From Taeniopygia guttata (taxonomy: Eukaryota > Chordata > Aves > Passeriformes > Estrildidae): a stretch of DNA of 64,000 nucleotides. This document shows, piece by piece, positions 37,970-50,746 of the stretch (its first letter is position 1; each line of letters opens with the position of its first letter). Position numbers and translations under genes: made by a program. Location: positions 72,276,501 through 72,340,500 of the forward strand of contig NC_133028.1 of NCBI RefSeq assembly GCF_048771995.1. The letters are read 5' to 3'. Below the pieces are notes generated by a model. It did no database searches, was not told the origin of the DNA, and was given only the letters and a program-made list of their open reading frames with translations.

Positions 37970-38420
37970 AGTCCAATTTAATTAATGGTGTGCAAAAGCA
38001 GAAGAGAGCAACAAAGACCCTCTTTCACAGACATGAGTTTGTATAATTGCACCTTAGAATGGCTCCCCTGCAACTGGCCCTTAGAGTTGGGTCTGTTTGT
38101 TTACATTTGCTGCTTGTATTTCGGAAGGAGCTGTAAAAGGCATAATCACAGCAGCAACACCAACCCATGCTATTAACTCTGCTTTGTAAACCCTTGATGT
38201 AGCTCTGACACTCAGTCTTACTAACTACATAGTAGAATTTAAGCTGGATCATTTAAATAATGATAAAGCTGTCAAGACTGATGTGATTTTCTTCTTGAGC
38301 AATTCACCTTCTATTACGGGTTTTATTGTACTTTATAGTGGGCATCTGTAAATCTGAGGATCAGCTTAGCTCCCTAATTTACACCCCTTGCACGTACTAC
38401 ATGGTTTTAACTGACTTACT
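37970..38420. other. Balanced-composition block, candidate conserved noncoding DNA
   Basis: About 450 bases free of repeats, containing CCAATTTAATTAATGG-like homeodomain sites near 37973 and complex sequence through 38400. It looks unlike the neutral AT-rich background. Conservation cannot be tested here. Confidence 0.2.
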
Positions 38421-40894
38421 TTAGAAGGATTCACAGTAGTTGCTAGGAAACCTTTCTGTGTTCTTTTCACTTCTTATATAGCATTAGCTTTTCAATTGAT
38501 AAGGCTGTACCTTTAGGTACAGAGGGATTTAAGCAGAATCAAACAATGACAGTAGGACTGCAGCATAGATAAGCCAAAAAAAAAGGCGGGGAGGGGGCGT
38601 GCAAATCCTTGTTCTTTGTACAGGTAATACAGAGGATTAGAGCAAAAGAAAGGACATTGCACATTTTCCATGAATATTTTTTAAAGATATTCTGCATCAT
38701 ATTAAGAAAAGCTGCAAAACAAAACTTCTTACTGTAGTTTAAAGTTTATGAATTTGTAAATTACTGAAGCAGAAGAGCCATTTCATTGTGTTGCATTTGT
38801 TATGTGGCATGTCTTCCCGGGGATAATTTCCAATTGTAAAGCATTTTTCTGTATGAGGGAAGGATAACTCCCATGCAGCTTTAAGGAAGTAAATGCTTTT
38901 GCCAGAAGTCTCTCTCTTGCAAACACATTTCCACCAAGATAACACAGTTAAATCATACTTTTTCCTGCTGAAATAGTCTGATAGATGTCCTCAGGTTAGC
39001 AGACATACAAGCCTATGTGAGAACAACATAGAGACAGGTAGAGACTGGAGAGATAAAAGAAAACTTCACCCTTATCTACTGTAAACTGCATTATCTTACT
39101 GCGTGTCATCTCTACTGGGATAAAAAAGTATCTTTTTCATTAGAAACCTTTTCCCAATCAATTCAAGTATACAAATACATTTCTGATGCACAGCAGTAAT
39201 TATAATACTTTCAGATGCAGATTTTCCACTATGCCACATTTTTCTTCCTCAGAGCATCTCGTCTCTTTTCAGAAGTTTCAGATGTTATTTGAGTAGGCAA
39301 ACTGTGAAGAGTCCAGGACACTCATCCACCTGCATACCTTCCTGTTCCCACCACATCCAGGTGCCTCATTGTCCTCAAAGCCTTTTGGTGACATTCAGCC
39401 AGGATCCTGCTACACTCAGTTGTCTGAACAGCACCACAACCATCTTTTAAGAAACCTTGTAGTAAATGTATAAATAGTGTATAAATAGTGGGAGAAATTT
39501 TTTTCTCCTTCACAATTGAAAGAGGAAATATAATTAAAATTGTCTTTTCTACGCCTTTTTAATCTGGGACACATATAAAACTGTAAGCGTCTGTAGTTCT
39601 ACAGGTATTTGCTATTTTTTTCCTCCCAAATCCAAAACACCTTTTCTTTTTTTTTTTTTTTCTTATACTGTCTCATAGTGGTTAGAGAGTTTCATAAGAT
39701 GACAGACTCCCTTCCAAAAATAATCTAACTTATTTCTTCCGATAGCCTTAACTCAAGTCTCTTGGGTTAGCAAATCTGGGTTTGCATTAACACTGTCTTG
39801 GGTGGAATGAGTTTTTTAAACACCTACTTCCTACCAGTCAATACAAAAAAAGAGAGAAAAATATCCCCCAGCATCTTGTTTTCAAAACAGCCAAATTAGA
39901 GAACACAAAATCATGTGAAATCAGAAGGTTATCACATCTTTGGTTCTAATATAGGCTGAAAAAAAATTCAAACAATAACACAAAACCATGAATAGTATTT
40001 CACAAGCAAGTCTATAGTTCGTGAAGTTTAAAGGCAAGCAGGACAGTGAATGATATAGGGCTCCAATCCATAGATCATTAATATCAACCAATAATGCCTC
40101 TGTCAAGTCCATATCAACCTTTTTGAAAGGTGCATTTCAAAAGCAAGCAAGGAAGGAAGTGGGCTGTAAACATAATTTGAAAGAGTCAAAATGACTCTTC
40201 ACTTGAAAAGGAATTTTTATCATCTACACATAGAAATTTAGTAAATGAAATACCGAGGAATAACTACTAAAGGTTACTTTCATCTTTTGGTTAAATAATT
40301 TGAATCACATTGACCTGAAGAGATCACTGATAAAATATATAGATGAGTCTACATTTAAAATGTGGAGAGCCAGCAAAAATCCCCACCAGAACCAAAACAA
40401 TATAGAAAATCCAAATCATAACAAAAGGAGAAGTAGAAATTAATATACCTAAAATAAAATTAGCCTGTTTCTCTTTCTAAAACAGAGAGAGATTGTATTA
40501 GATTAAAGTATACAGGAAAGACTGCTTTCCCTCAGAACTGTGTAATGTTGCAAAGCACTCTGAAAATATACAGAACTAGACTAGACCAGTTCTTATTGAC
40601 TTTATTCCCATCTTCCTTAGAAGGAGATATACAAGGTATGAAGTACCATATTCTTCCAAGAGGAAATGCCTGAGGAATGTTGTTGTACATCTTAAACAAG
40701 CAGTGATAGACAAATTACTATGATTTTGTATAGAACTAGCTTATGTCATCCAGGTAAATACAAGAAGAATCCAGCACCCTTGCTATAGAGCTGATTGTTG
40801 TTTGGTCTACTAAGTGTAAGTGGTGAAGAAGGAGTCTTGTGTTTAATTTCTGCTTAGCAAAACTACATCACACATTCCATACTTTGTTGCCTTG
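38421..40894. other. Gene-free sequence
   Basis: No gene was recognised. Minor items are an 11-base direct repeat GTATAAATAGT near 39468-39490 and a T run at 39642-39662. Confidence 0.45.
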
Positions 40895-40932
40895 TTTTTT
40901 TTTTCTTTTTGTTTTTTTTTTTTTTTTTTTTT
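40895..40932. repeat. Poly-T tract
   Basis: Nearly 40 bases of T with single C and G interruptions. No retrocopy body was found beside it. Confidence 0.9.
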
Positions 40933-42529
40933 AATGTTGTGTAGAAAAGAATAGTTTATTTAAGTCTTAAAATTGTGCTTGAGGAGAATATGACTACTGG
41001 ACTAGTCTCAGTTCCATCTTCTCTTCCTCACTTACTACAGTATAACATGCCAAAAAATGAAAACAATACAGAAATCATATTCTTATGTATGATGATAGCT
41101 CTCACTTGAGCTCTCATTCAGCCAGCCACACTATTTTTATCAATACAAAGACATATTAGTGCATTAACTCTGTAAAAGATACATCTGAGGTGCCCCCTTC
41201 AACTTTACAAACTACATGCAAAATGAGTTTACTAAGCCATGGGATTATTATACTTCCAAATGCCTTTTTGGTCTCTTAGAAGAAAAAAAATGTAATTTTT
41301 CTTTTATTATGAGTTTCTTTTATTATGATTCATTCTAATTTTTAAGAGCACAGATAATTGGGGAAGAGCATAACTTTGATATTGTAACTCTTACTTTTCC
41401 CTTTTGTAGTTTTTAAATACCTAGCAGCTGCTCAGCAGATTTCTCATCTTTCATAACTTCTGCCGCACCACCAATAAATTGGTGGTGAATAAACTGAATG
41501 AATGAATTAACAGAATTTGGAAATTTTTTTTTGTATTCTGCTGGAGTCTCAACAGGTAATACTGCATTCCACACAATTCAAGGTTGTCAGATATTATTAT
41601 TACTCTCAGCCTTCAGAGAAATGCTAATTGTGCCAAAAAAAAAATAAAAATAGAGAAAGAAGGGCTTCTTTAACAACCAGAGATTAAAAGCACATAGAAA
41701 CAGAATGTTAGCATGTGTAAACTATACCAAGCTGAAGGTTTTCTCATCCTCAGTGGAGCAATAAGTCGAAAGACAGTTTATACACTATTTCGGCTTAGTT
41801 ACTAAAAGAGAATCTCAAAACTAAATGTAAATGCTCTTCCCTGTCTTCTTTCCTTTTTTGTCTCCTCCCTTCAGTGATCAGCTTGCTTAAGCAATTCTTT
41901 CCAAAAAGGCCCTCATAGCATGTTTTCCACTCTCCAACTCTGTGAAGGCTGGCAAACCCTCCACAGCAAGTCAGACACAATCTACCAGCACTGTTCTGCA
42001 GATTAAAAAAACCTCTGTGGTCTTTAATTTTATAACAGCTGCAATGACACTGCTGAAAAGATGTTGCTGGTTCTTTCCTCTTTAGGCTGATGGGCCTGAC
42101 AGGGTATCCATGGAAATGTTTGTGCACTCAGAAAGGTAATTTCTAAATACTTGGGAGGTTGTGGAAGGGGGAGAGTATCCTACAAAAATCTGTTGATGCA
42201 CTTCCCCAGACAGCATCCCTTTCATAGATCTCAAATGTTGTATCAGGCTGTGGTGACATACATGGTAAGTATTTGAAAACTGGTGATTAAACAAGTTTGT
42301 TTTCCTATGCCAAATGTAGGCTTGAGAAGGAAACAGCTTATATGGGTAATCAGGTTTGTTTTGGATCGATACGCAGTAAATTGCCCAGTGCTGATTATTT
42401 TGAACAAATGTGCAGCTCTACCCCATATAATAAAAATCTGGCTGCCTTTTCTTACTCATGAAACTCATAAAGGTTAAACCTTTAGCCTGAAGGAAAAAAG
42501 ATCCTTTTCATCCAATGAAAATTAATAGG
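40933..42529. other. Gene-free sequence
   Basis: No gene was recognised. A duplicated TTCTTTTATTATGA unit lies near 41298-41330. A 110-codon minus-strand frame at 41795-42127 has no domain. Confidence 0.45.
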
Positions 42530-42830
42530 ACTGAGCATCCCTCCCCTTGCAGGCAGCTGTAATTTTTCAGCTAAGAGGCAGAGAGGTCCAAGAAGAATTG
42601 ATGATGGAAAGTTTTTGTCACCACCATAAACACAATTTAAAAGCAGCTAGCAGTAGGCTCACTCTGAGAATTGCACATCTGAGGCAGTGCCAGTGGTACT
42701 TAGCACAGCTGCTCGTGGCTGTGAGCCTAATTCAATGTTGTTTGTCTCAAGATTTTCCAGTGGACCAATTCAAGTGGCAGCAAACAGCTGATGGGCCATA
42801 TTACCATTAACACCTCACCTGCAAAATACA
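42530..42830. other. Balanced-composition block, candidate conserved noncoding DNA
   Basis: Complex sequence without repeats. An 87-codon plus-strand frame (42547-42810) is open, but it has no recognisable domain and starts inside ordinary sequence. Confidence 0.18.
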
Positions 42831-45800
42831 TAATTACACTCAAATCTGCTGATTAGAAGCAAAATACAAACACACACTAGTGGCTGCATTTCAGTGGTAA
42901 CCATGCCACTGAGAGAAAAAAAGGAGTGGATTGTTATCTAGAAATAGTGCCACATTCTCCTCTCAAAAAAAGATCATTGGTAGCTCGTGTAGGTATTAAA
43001 ATTTATTATGATCCTTTTTTGGATTATATTATTTATGGTTCTTTAAAACTAGGTAAATCTAATTCTGTTTGTTTTCCACACATTTATGTTGCATCTCAAG
43101 GTTTTTAAAATATATTTGTCTGATACTAAGAAAAGGAAATCTTCTGATTAATTACCTCCTTTGCATCTATATATATATAAGTATATATTTAGAATGAGCC
43201 AATAAATTGTGTGATTAGAGGGTGTTAATCTAATATAGCATAGGTGCTACTCTCATGCCAATCTTCTTTACTGGAGCATGTTTGTTCCAGATTTATTTCT
43301 TTTTAATAACCAGTGTTCACTTCAGAGTGAAGTTTATGTTTGTATTAAGCTAATTTACATTCATTTGAAAGTGCTAAATCCAAGCTTTTCCCTTTTTTCA
43401 GCTGGGAATACAGTCAAGCACAGTCACTGCCAAATAACTATTTGGAAAATATGTTTTTATTATTGTTGTGTCTTTAGGTGATTATATGCAGTGACTGATC
43501 TGAGAGCTCACTGCAGCCATTGTTATTGCAGCGAATAACTAAGGTTTGTTCTACCAGAGCAGGTAATAGCAAAAAAGCTCCAAAAAAACCCTTAAGCTTT
43601 GAATGTAGGAATATTTTCTTAAGTTGTACTGAAAACACAGCATGACAGAATTGACAAGTAAGTATACATCACACATATGTGTCACAATACACATCAAATA
43701 TAAATACTTGATGAATCAATACACATCAATAAGAATTCACTGATAAAATAATGCATTTATGTAGCATAATCCATCAAATTGCCATCCAGAATGAGACATG
43801 AGACATGGGTTTGGTTTTTTTACCTTAAAAGCACAAGTAGATAGTCTAGCACTATTTAGTTTTGCTAAATTCTACGTGTTTTGAGGTTATCTTCCTGAAA
43901 ATAATGAATTATTACTTTGAGAAAACTATCAATGTTTCAGATATGCTATCCCATAAAAGAAAGAACCAACATCGAAAGCACATATTTTATTAAAATGATA
44001 TCTACTGAACAAATCTAATCTCTTTAAAGATATTTACAACAAAGGTAAAGCTTATAAACATATTTATAGAGATATTGAGAACTTATGTATGACCCTTTGT
44101 GTCTTCACACTCCTTCTAGGAAGGAGCATTTCTCTGAGGAAAATGGCTTTGGAGCTGCCATGGGTTCTGCAGGTGGGATACTGCTAAAGGACAGCAAAAT
44201 GCTTTGGAGATGTGCAAGATTTGGAAATAAAAGCCAGTTCATTTCTCTGCTCTGTCTCTTGAAGATGTCCAATTCCCAAAGCTCTGTAACTTCTTGGTGA
44301 CCCCACTGCAAGGAGGGAGCTGCCATCAGTGCTTTGAGGTGTGTTCTCTGCTCCACAAGCATGGGCTTATTCACTCCCTTTCTAATTTTTACAACATTAA
44401 TAGATCTCTTAGAGGTTTTTCACACTTAAATCTCTTACTTTGTCAAACTAATTAGTGGTGTTTTAATCGTTTTCACATCTCCAGCATCCACATTCTCACA
44501 GGTTGCTTAACAGAGTAAAAGAATAAAAAGAGCCATTTCATAAAAGACTGGCTCCTTCCCTGACAAGCTTGAAGTTCAAGAAAGCAGCTCTTTTACAAAC
44601 TGTGCTATAAGAACTTGTAAATGACACATATTGAATTGGTAACCCTTACATTGCACCCATATCATTCCTACCTCAGATCTTTCTTTGATAAACTGATCAA
44701 CAATTCCTTTTTAATAAACTGTCTTCTTGAGAACATCTCTTACCTTGATCAAATAATTGACAGCTCTTTTACACAATTTGTGTATTCCTGCAAAGTATGG
44801 TATCACAAGGAAAAAGAGAATGTCTTAAAGCAACTTAGGTAAACAAACAAGAGAAACAACTGCTCCAGGGAACTGACTTTACCAGCAACATTCTTTTGTA
44901 ACACTCCACCAAAATTAAAGTGAAATAAGGCACTATCTTGCACATTGATACACATTAATAACATGCAATGTTAAAGCCTTAGGGAACAAATTACTGAGTT
45001 AACATGTTACTGCAATACGATGAAATTAGAAGGGAATTTTAAGTTTCTTAATTAGAAATTAATTTTAACAGAGAATCTGACCAAGAATTATGACTTAGAT
45101 CTTCAAAAGAGCCCTGTATTTAATCTCCTGAGTGAATTTGAAATAATGATTTATTGTCTGTCACACAGATTCTGTTAGCAAAGTAAATAAACTGCATATT
45201 TAAAAAAAAATACAAATAACCTTATCTATTATTCTCAACTCTCAAATGTCTTTTTAATTTTAAAATTAAATATTCAGGAACCACAAAATACTGCCTTTAA
45301 AAATGCATTTCAATGTACTTATCTTACTAGATAAGCTACTGATTTCACTAGTCCAGGTGTTCAGGACTGCCTAGACATCTCCATGGAGCATGGATCTGTG
45401 CTGTATCATCATATACTCTCTTTTGTCAGGCTCATTTTGTTTAAGACAACATTTCAATAATGTACCAAAAAGAAAAAAAAAAAAAACCTAAAAAAAGCTT
45501 TTATATTTCACTTTATTTCATTCATTGCTGTTCTTATCCACACTAGAATTACAGTTTTTATCTGAAAGTGTTATGTGGGAGGTGATGAAGGGCCCAATGA
45601 ACCTGCTTTATTCCCTTTCTTCCCACTTGTGCTAACAGGTCATGTTGGGGTTTAGCTGGAGGGAGAATCTGAGCAGCCTCACTTTAGCAGGAAAATTACA
45701 GTGCCATAGCTGTGCTGATATAACTCCCCCATGTGGATACTCTATTCTAAGGATAAAACATATTTTATTCTGGTGTAATTACTTTGCTTTTTAATTCTAT

Positions 45801-45967
45801 CTGAACAAATCCCTCTGAAGGGAAGCAGAGCAAGATACCTACAGAGCTTTGTTCCTTCCTACAGTCCAGCTCTTCAGGGGAAGATGAGATGCTGGGACAG
45901 AACCAACTCCAGCTCACCCAACCTTCCCTGAACTTCAGCCAAGGGAAGAACATCATCTGCCATCTAG
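42831..45967. other. Gene-free AT-rich sequence
   Basis: No gene was recognised. A good acceptor ends at 43401 (CTTTTCCCTTTTTTCAG), but the following open segment lacks a strong donor. Two short repeats of AATACACATCAA lie near 43686 and 43718. Confidence 0.45.
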
Positions 45968-45973
45968 TCCAGA

Positions 45974-46617
45974 TGTGAGTTTGTGAGCCCCAAGTTGGGC
46001 AACTCCCAGGGGAGACCCTCCTGGGGCAGTTCTGTGTCAAGAACCAGAGACAATTTGGACTTTTTTGGTCTTCAGCGTCAGTTTATTGTTATCTTATCAA
46101 AATTTCAGCACACTGTCTGCACCAGACTCTGCATGCAGGAAAAACAGCACAAAAATGGCCAACAATCTCGTGTTGCAAGGTCTTTTTAAGTCTAATCAAA
46201 AACTAAGCTACCCAATTAAGAAGTGACACCTAAATTATTTTCCTTTCTAACCCAATAACTGACCCCTACAGACCCCCAATGAGGATTTTTCTACCCAATT
46301 ACAAGATACCACCTAAAGCCCAGAAGAATGAGGAAGAAGAAGAAAGAAGAACAGAACTCAAGACAACACCCTGTACCCTCCATCTTGTATCCATCTATAA
46401 CATACTAAAAATCCTAAAACCTAAATTTCTCACCCATGTGACATACTACACTACTCTCTACAATCTCTGCAATCTATTTCACACTTTTGTGGTTTCTAGT
46501 TTACCTTGAGGCTATGGAAGTTTTCTCCATGAATGAGGGTCAAAGTCAGCGCTCCCCTGAGGGCCAGGACACCCCAGAGCAGACAGAGAAATAATTCTGG
46601 TACCCTGGGTTTCCCCA
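45974..46617 (-). mobile_element. Solo LTR B2, class II-like endogenous retrovirus
   Basis: This 644-bp LTR lies on the minus strand between identical 6-bp copies of TCCAGA (45968-45973 and 46618-46623). The plus strand starts TGTGAGTTTG and ends GGTTTCCCCA, so both ends are canonical TG...CA. Sense-strand signals are AATAAA at 46087-46082 and a TATA-like TTAAAAAGACC near 46190-46180. It shares the poly(A) region and the GAAGAAGAAG-type U3 block with B1 and B3 but has diverged strongly from both. No retroviral coding sequence is attached. Confidence 0.82.
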
Positions 46618-46623
46618 TCCAGA

Positions 46624-49399
46624 GAAAGAGCCCTCTCCAGAGAGAAGTTGGGGATTGAAAATGGGGCACCATGAAATACATCAATAGTGCTGGGTAGGTA
46701 GAAGACACAAATAGATCTGAATTTCTGGACTTGGAAACCATTTCTATAATTCCACTTTATGTATCAAAAAGACCTCATGCATTAAAAAATTACTAAAAGG
46801 GCTGATTAATAGAAGTGAAAAGAAATGGGAATGTTTTATTACTTATTCAAGCCTTTCTTTTCTCTCTTAGAAAGACTGAAACTCTTCAGTGGTGATACAT
46901 AAAAAAATCACTGTGATCTAGAAATAGCATAATAGGTTTTCTTCTGCTGCCATGATAAATAATAGTAGTGTGGGTAATTCAGAACTGCGTGAACACACGT
47001 CATTCACTGATCAAGAATACATTTTGCATCATTGGCATGGAAAGAAATGCTCTTTTTTTTTAATAGCAGAATGCCTTCCACAGCCTGAATACAAATAGTT
47101 ATGTCCACGGCACCTGAACTTTCCAAATCACCAAGACAGAACTGTTTTTAGTGATGAAGTTATTTTGTTTGATTTTTCTTAGGAGTGCCTTGGTAATTCT
47201 TTAAAAAGAAAGTGCCTTGGTAACCCTTTTGCAGCTTTACATTTCAGCTACTAAAGTGTCACAGATTTTAAAGACCATCTGAAATTCCCCTTGAAAGGTA
47301 TGAAAATAGTCCTGGATGACTTCTAAACAATCGACTTAAGGGCAGACACTTAGCTTGTGTAAATCAGTATCTCTCCATTTAAACTAATGGAACTATGCCA
47401 GGATACCAACTTTCATCTGGCATGGTCTATTTTTTGCTTCCAACTATTCTTTTATGGAGTTAGAGAACTAAAGGGTTTCAGAAGAAAGCTGTCTGACCTC
47501 CTTGAGCCTGACTGATGCTTTAAAATAGAACTTCAGCTGATGAACCAAGCACTGCATCACATTTCCTCCCACAACAAGATTCTGAAATAATGATCTATAG
47601 GTGCTTACTGTTGCCAGCACTTTTTAAATGTTTCCCCTGGTGCTGCAACAGTTGAAATCCCAGGAAGTTAAATTAGCTTGCAAATTTGACTGAATCAACA
47701 CCTGCTCATCCAAAACATATTTTCACTACAGGAAGGAATTCTTCACTCTCATTTGAAGCAGAAAAAAAAAAAACAAAAAAACCCCACCCAAGAACACAGA
47801 AATCATGGCCAATTTCAAGGCTCTGCTGGAATACAGAACTAAGCCATAACAAATTGTTGCTGTTCCATCCTCTTTTCTGTGGTTCTGGTACACAAGGCAA
47901 AGCTAGGCTAGTAGTAAATTTAATATTTGCCACGTTTGTCCTGAAAAATAGTCAAATCTAGCCAAATATCTTCTCTCAGGCAGCGTGAAATTAATTGAGA
48001 AATAGAAATTAATATCACATTCTCATTAATAATTTCTGCTTCACTTTTGTTTTCTCACATGCCATTTCATGAATACACATAATAGCATGATGTAGTGGAT
48101 GCAAGGCTGTGGGAGATGTTCAGATTTACAGGCCTGTTGAGGAGCTGGAGCTGTGCCTTCCACACATACTCAGCTGGGGTTATTACATGGGAATGACCAA
48201 AAAATTCCTGACTGGGTTCATAGAAGCACCTTATCTTGAAAACAGTCCCTTGATTTTCAAGTGATTCACTGTTGTGAACACTGTGAATTGTCTTTATCAA
48301 GGCATCACCATCTCTTGCCATGGAGTAGAGAAGTCATCCTCCTGAGAAATGAATGACAGGAAAGAATGGAACTCTTATTCACACAGAGAAACTAAAAGAA
48401 ATAAAGGACAAAAAAAATTAAAAAAAAAAATGGGATCCCAACTGAAGATAACCCATAGTTATTGATAATAAATATCTCAAACATCTTTATGGAAGTTTCA
48501 TAAGGGGAGAGGCACATTCATAATTATGCTACAAATATAGTCTGCATATAGCCATAGAATATGCAATATTTTCACTCAAAATTTTGCTGGTGCTTTAGTT
48601 TTGTGCCAGCTCTTTATGGAACCCTGTACTAACTACTGTCAAGGGAACTCATTGTATCTTTTTCCATGTAGAAGAGGGTGAGGATTACACTAAGACTTTA
48701 AGTAGAGGAGAGATAACAAAGAAAAAAGGCAATAAAGAAGAGACATCGGAAAAAATAGAACATCGATAATCTTGTAGTTCCCAACCTTTTAAATCAGTCA
48801 AGTAAGGATGAACAGTAATTTAGTATTCTAAGACTAAAAGAAAGTGAATTTTGGAAGGCTGCACCTTACAGACTTAGAACAGTCACTTTTTGTGAAAGCT
48901 TTTACAGTCCATGTCATGTTTCTGAAACAATGTAATAAACAATAAACAAAAGTTCAGTGTTTCTGAGTTTTGGACTGTGACACAGCAGCTAACACTGGTC
49001 AGGTGCTGTGATGCTTGGGAAGCACAGCCACAAGCTGATATGAAATCTCACTGGGAAGGGAGCAATAGTAAATAGGCTTAGGCTGATGATGCATTTCACC
49101 AATAATCACTGGCTGAACAGCAGCTTCTGATCAAGTATCACAATAGTGGTAGAAATAAATAAGTGGGCCTTTGTTTTTTCAGGCCACAACTGCAGCACAG
49201 CATCCCACTGTCCCATCATACTGCTAACTGCAGCTTTACACAGGCACACAACAGACACTGAATTTCTCCATCATGATTATCAGAAATAATGTTTAACCCT
49301 CCACAATGAAACATACTTTTTCCCCCTAATACCTCAAAACACTTAAAACCCCCAAATAATCTATTGTTTAAGTCAAGACCAGAGAGCAGTGCAAATACC
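46624..49399. other. Gene-free sequence
   Basis: No gene was recognised. A direct repeat of GTGCCTTGGTAA occurs near 47184 and 47211. An A-rich stretch lies near 47762-47785 and another near 48410-48430. Confidence 0.45.
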
Positions 49400-49640
49400 T
49401 TTCTGGTCAGAGGAACTGATCAGACGATCTACAAAGTATCCTGTTGCCCACAAAAAATCACCTGGCCGGTGATGCACACTGACTTGATTCAGGGAGAGCA
49501 CTGAAACTGCCCAAGTTTCTTGGAGAATAAAACCTTGCTGGGCTTACTGTGCCAGCACAACAGATTCAGTAATGAGTCACAGTGCCTCTGTCATCTGTCG
49601 CCAGTTTTCAGTCCCACAGGGTAACAGGGTAATTGAAAAA
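49400..49640. other. Balanced-composition block, candidate conserved noncoding DNA
   Basis: Complex sequence free of repeats, with GTAATGAGTCACAGTG near 49569, which contains an AP-1-like TGAGTCA core. A regulatory role is inferred and not shown. Confidence 0.2.
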
Positions 49641-50290
49641 CATGAAATTTGAAAACTGTGGGAGACAAAAAATGTGCAGTGCAGGGATGCCAAACAGTGC
49701 CAGGGTCTCCTAGATGTTCCTAGGACAGTTACAAGGGATGCAAGCTCGTATTAGACCCACAGTGCTTGAGACAAAAAGAGAACTAAATCTCAAATAACAT
49801 TTCCAGTCATGGAAGCTAAAGATGGAGTTAGGGAATAGTGACATGATGGAGTGACAGCTTGCCCTGCGAGAAGGGAAGAGAGTGTCAAAACTGACACGGG
49901 AGCTGTAAGCCTGAATGACAGGGAAGATGCTGAAGGCACTGATGGACAAGTAACAGTGGATGTCAGGAAAATGAGGTGCACCTGTGAAGAAGAGCTAGAT
50001 CTAAGCCAGTGTACAGGAGGCAGCTCAAACAGAACAAGGGCGTGGGAAGAGTAAGACCATGTTAAGACCTAAGGTAAGAAAGCCTTCTCCAGGGACCAGG
50101 GGGGAGTGGAACAGAAATAGAAGGAAAATTTTCATATCTATTTGGAAAAGTACTAAAAGCAGAACTTATATTTTTTCTGTATTGAATGGTTAAATTCATT
50201 TTAGATAACCTTATTTAAAGAAGCAGTTTTACCCTGTACTGGATTCTTGTCAAAATCATTTTGGGACAGCCTGACACCAGGTAACCCACA
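49641..50290. other. Purine-rich, GC-richer sequence left of LTR A2
   Basis: The plus strand is purine-rich between about 49750 and 50120. It holds a 67-codon plus-strand frame (49851-50054) and overlapping minus-strand frames. None is recognised. A noncoding transcript could lie here, but the sequence does not show it. Confidence 0.35.
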
Positions 50291-50543
50291 GTGAAGTGTG
50301 GCAGGCACATTCTTCTCTCTCTCAGGATTTTTTCATTGAGGAGCACAGAGAGAAGAAAGAGAAAACAATTTCTATTTCTGCTCCTTGTTTTTCCTATGTG
50401 GAATGTGTTTGGAGAATTATTTACCTGGGGTGAGTGCTTGGTTGGGTTCTGGTGAGGATTGTTTGAGCCTCATGGCCAATCCAACCCTCCTGGGGCTGGG
50501 CTCTCAAGAATAGGGTCATGAGTTTTGAGTTAGATATGGTAGG

Positions 50544-50551
50544 TATAAAAA
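50544..50551 (+). promoter_or_regulatory. TATA box of LTR A2
   Basis: TATAAAAA in sense orientation, about 110 bases upstream of the AATAAA signal. This is the normal spacing of promoter and poly(A) signal within an LTR. Confidence 0.5.
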
Positions 50552-50581
50552 GCAGGTTTGTAGTTTTAGTATCTCCTTTAA

Positions 50582-50642
50582 ATATACATATATTATATAC
50601 ATAATATATATGTATTGTATATAATATATTATATATATTAAT
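50582..50642. repeat. AT-rich microsatellite inside LTR A2
   Basis: Irregular TATA/ATAT sequence with self-complementary segments. The same position in LTRs A1 and A3 holds only a short TATATTAATGTATT-type segment, so this is an expansion specific to A2. Confidence 0.85.
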
Positions 50643-50746
50643 GTATTACCGTATAGTTATAATAAAGAAATCATTCAGCCTTCTGAATTGGAGTCGGACA
50701 TCGTTATTTCTTCACACTGTATTCACCTTCATTCACAATAGTGAAT

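Larger units (their letters stand above)
50297..50740 (+). mobile_element. Solo LTR A2, class II-like endogenous retrovirus
   Basis: This 444-bp LTR is in sense on the plus strand. It begins TGTGGCAGGCAC and ends TTCACAATA, flanked by GTGAAG (50291-50296) and GTGAAT (50741-50746), which match at five of six positions. It carries TATAAAAA at 50544-50551 and AATAAA at 50661-50666. It is about 50 bp longer than A1 and A3 because of an AT-rich expansion at about 50582-50642. Like A1 it ends in TA instead of CA. The imperfect target-site copies suggest some age. Confidence 0.88.

Noticed and set aside
40895..40932. Long poly-T tract as the tail of a processed pseudogene on the minus strand
   Set aside because: No gene-like body was recognised upstream in minus orientation, and no target-site duplication was found around it. 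The same holds for the T runs at 4815, 22783, 35200 and 39642.
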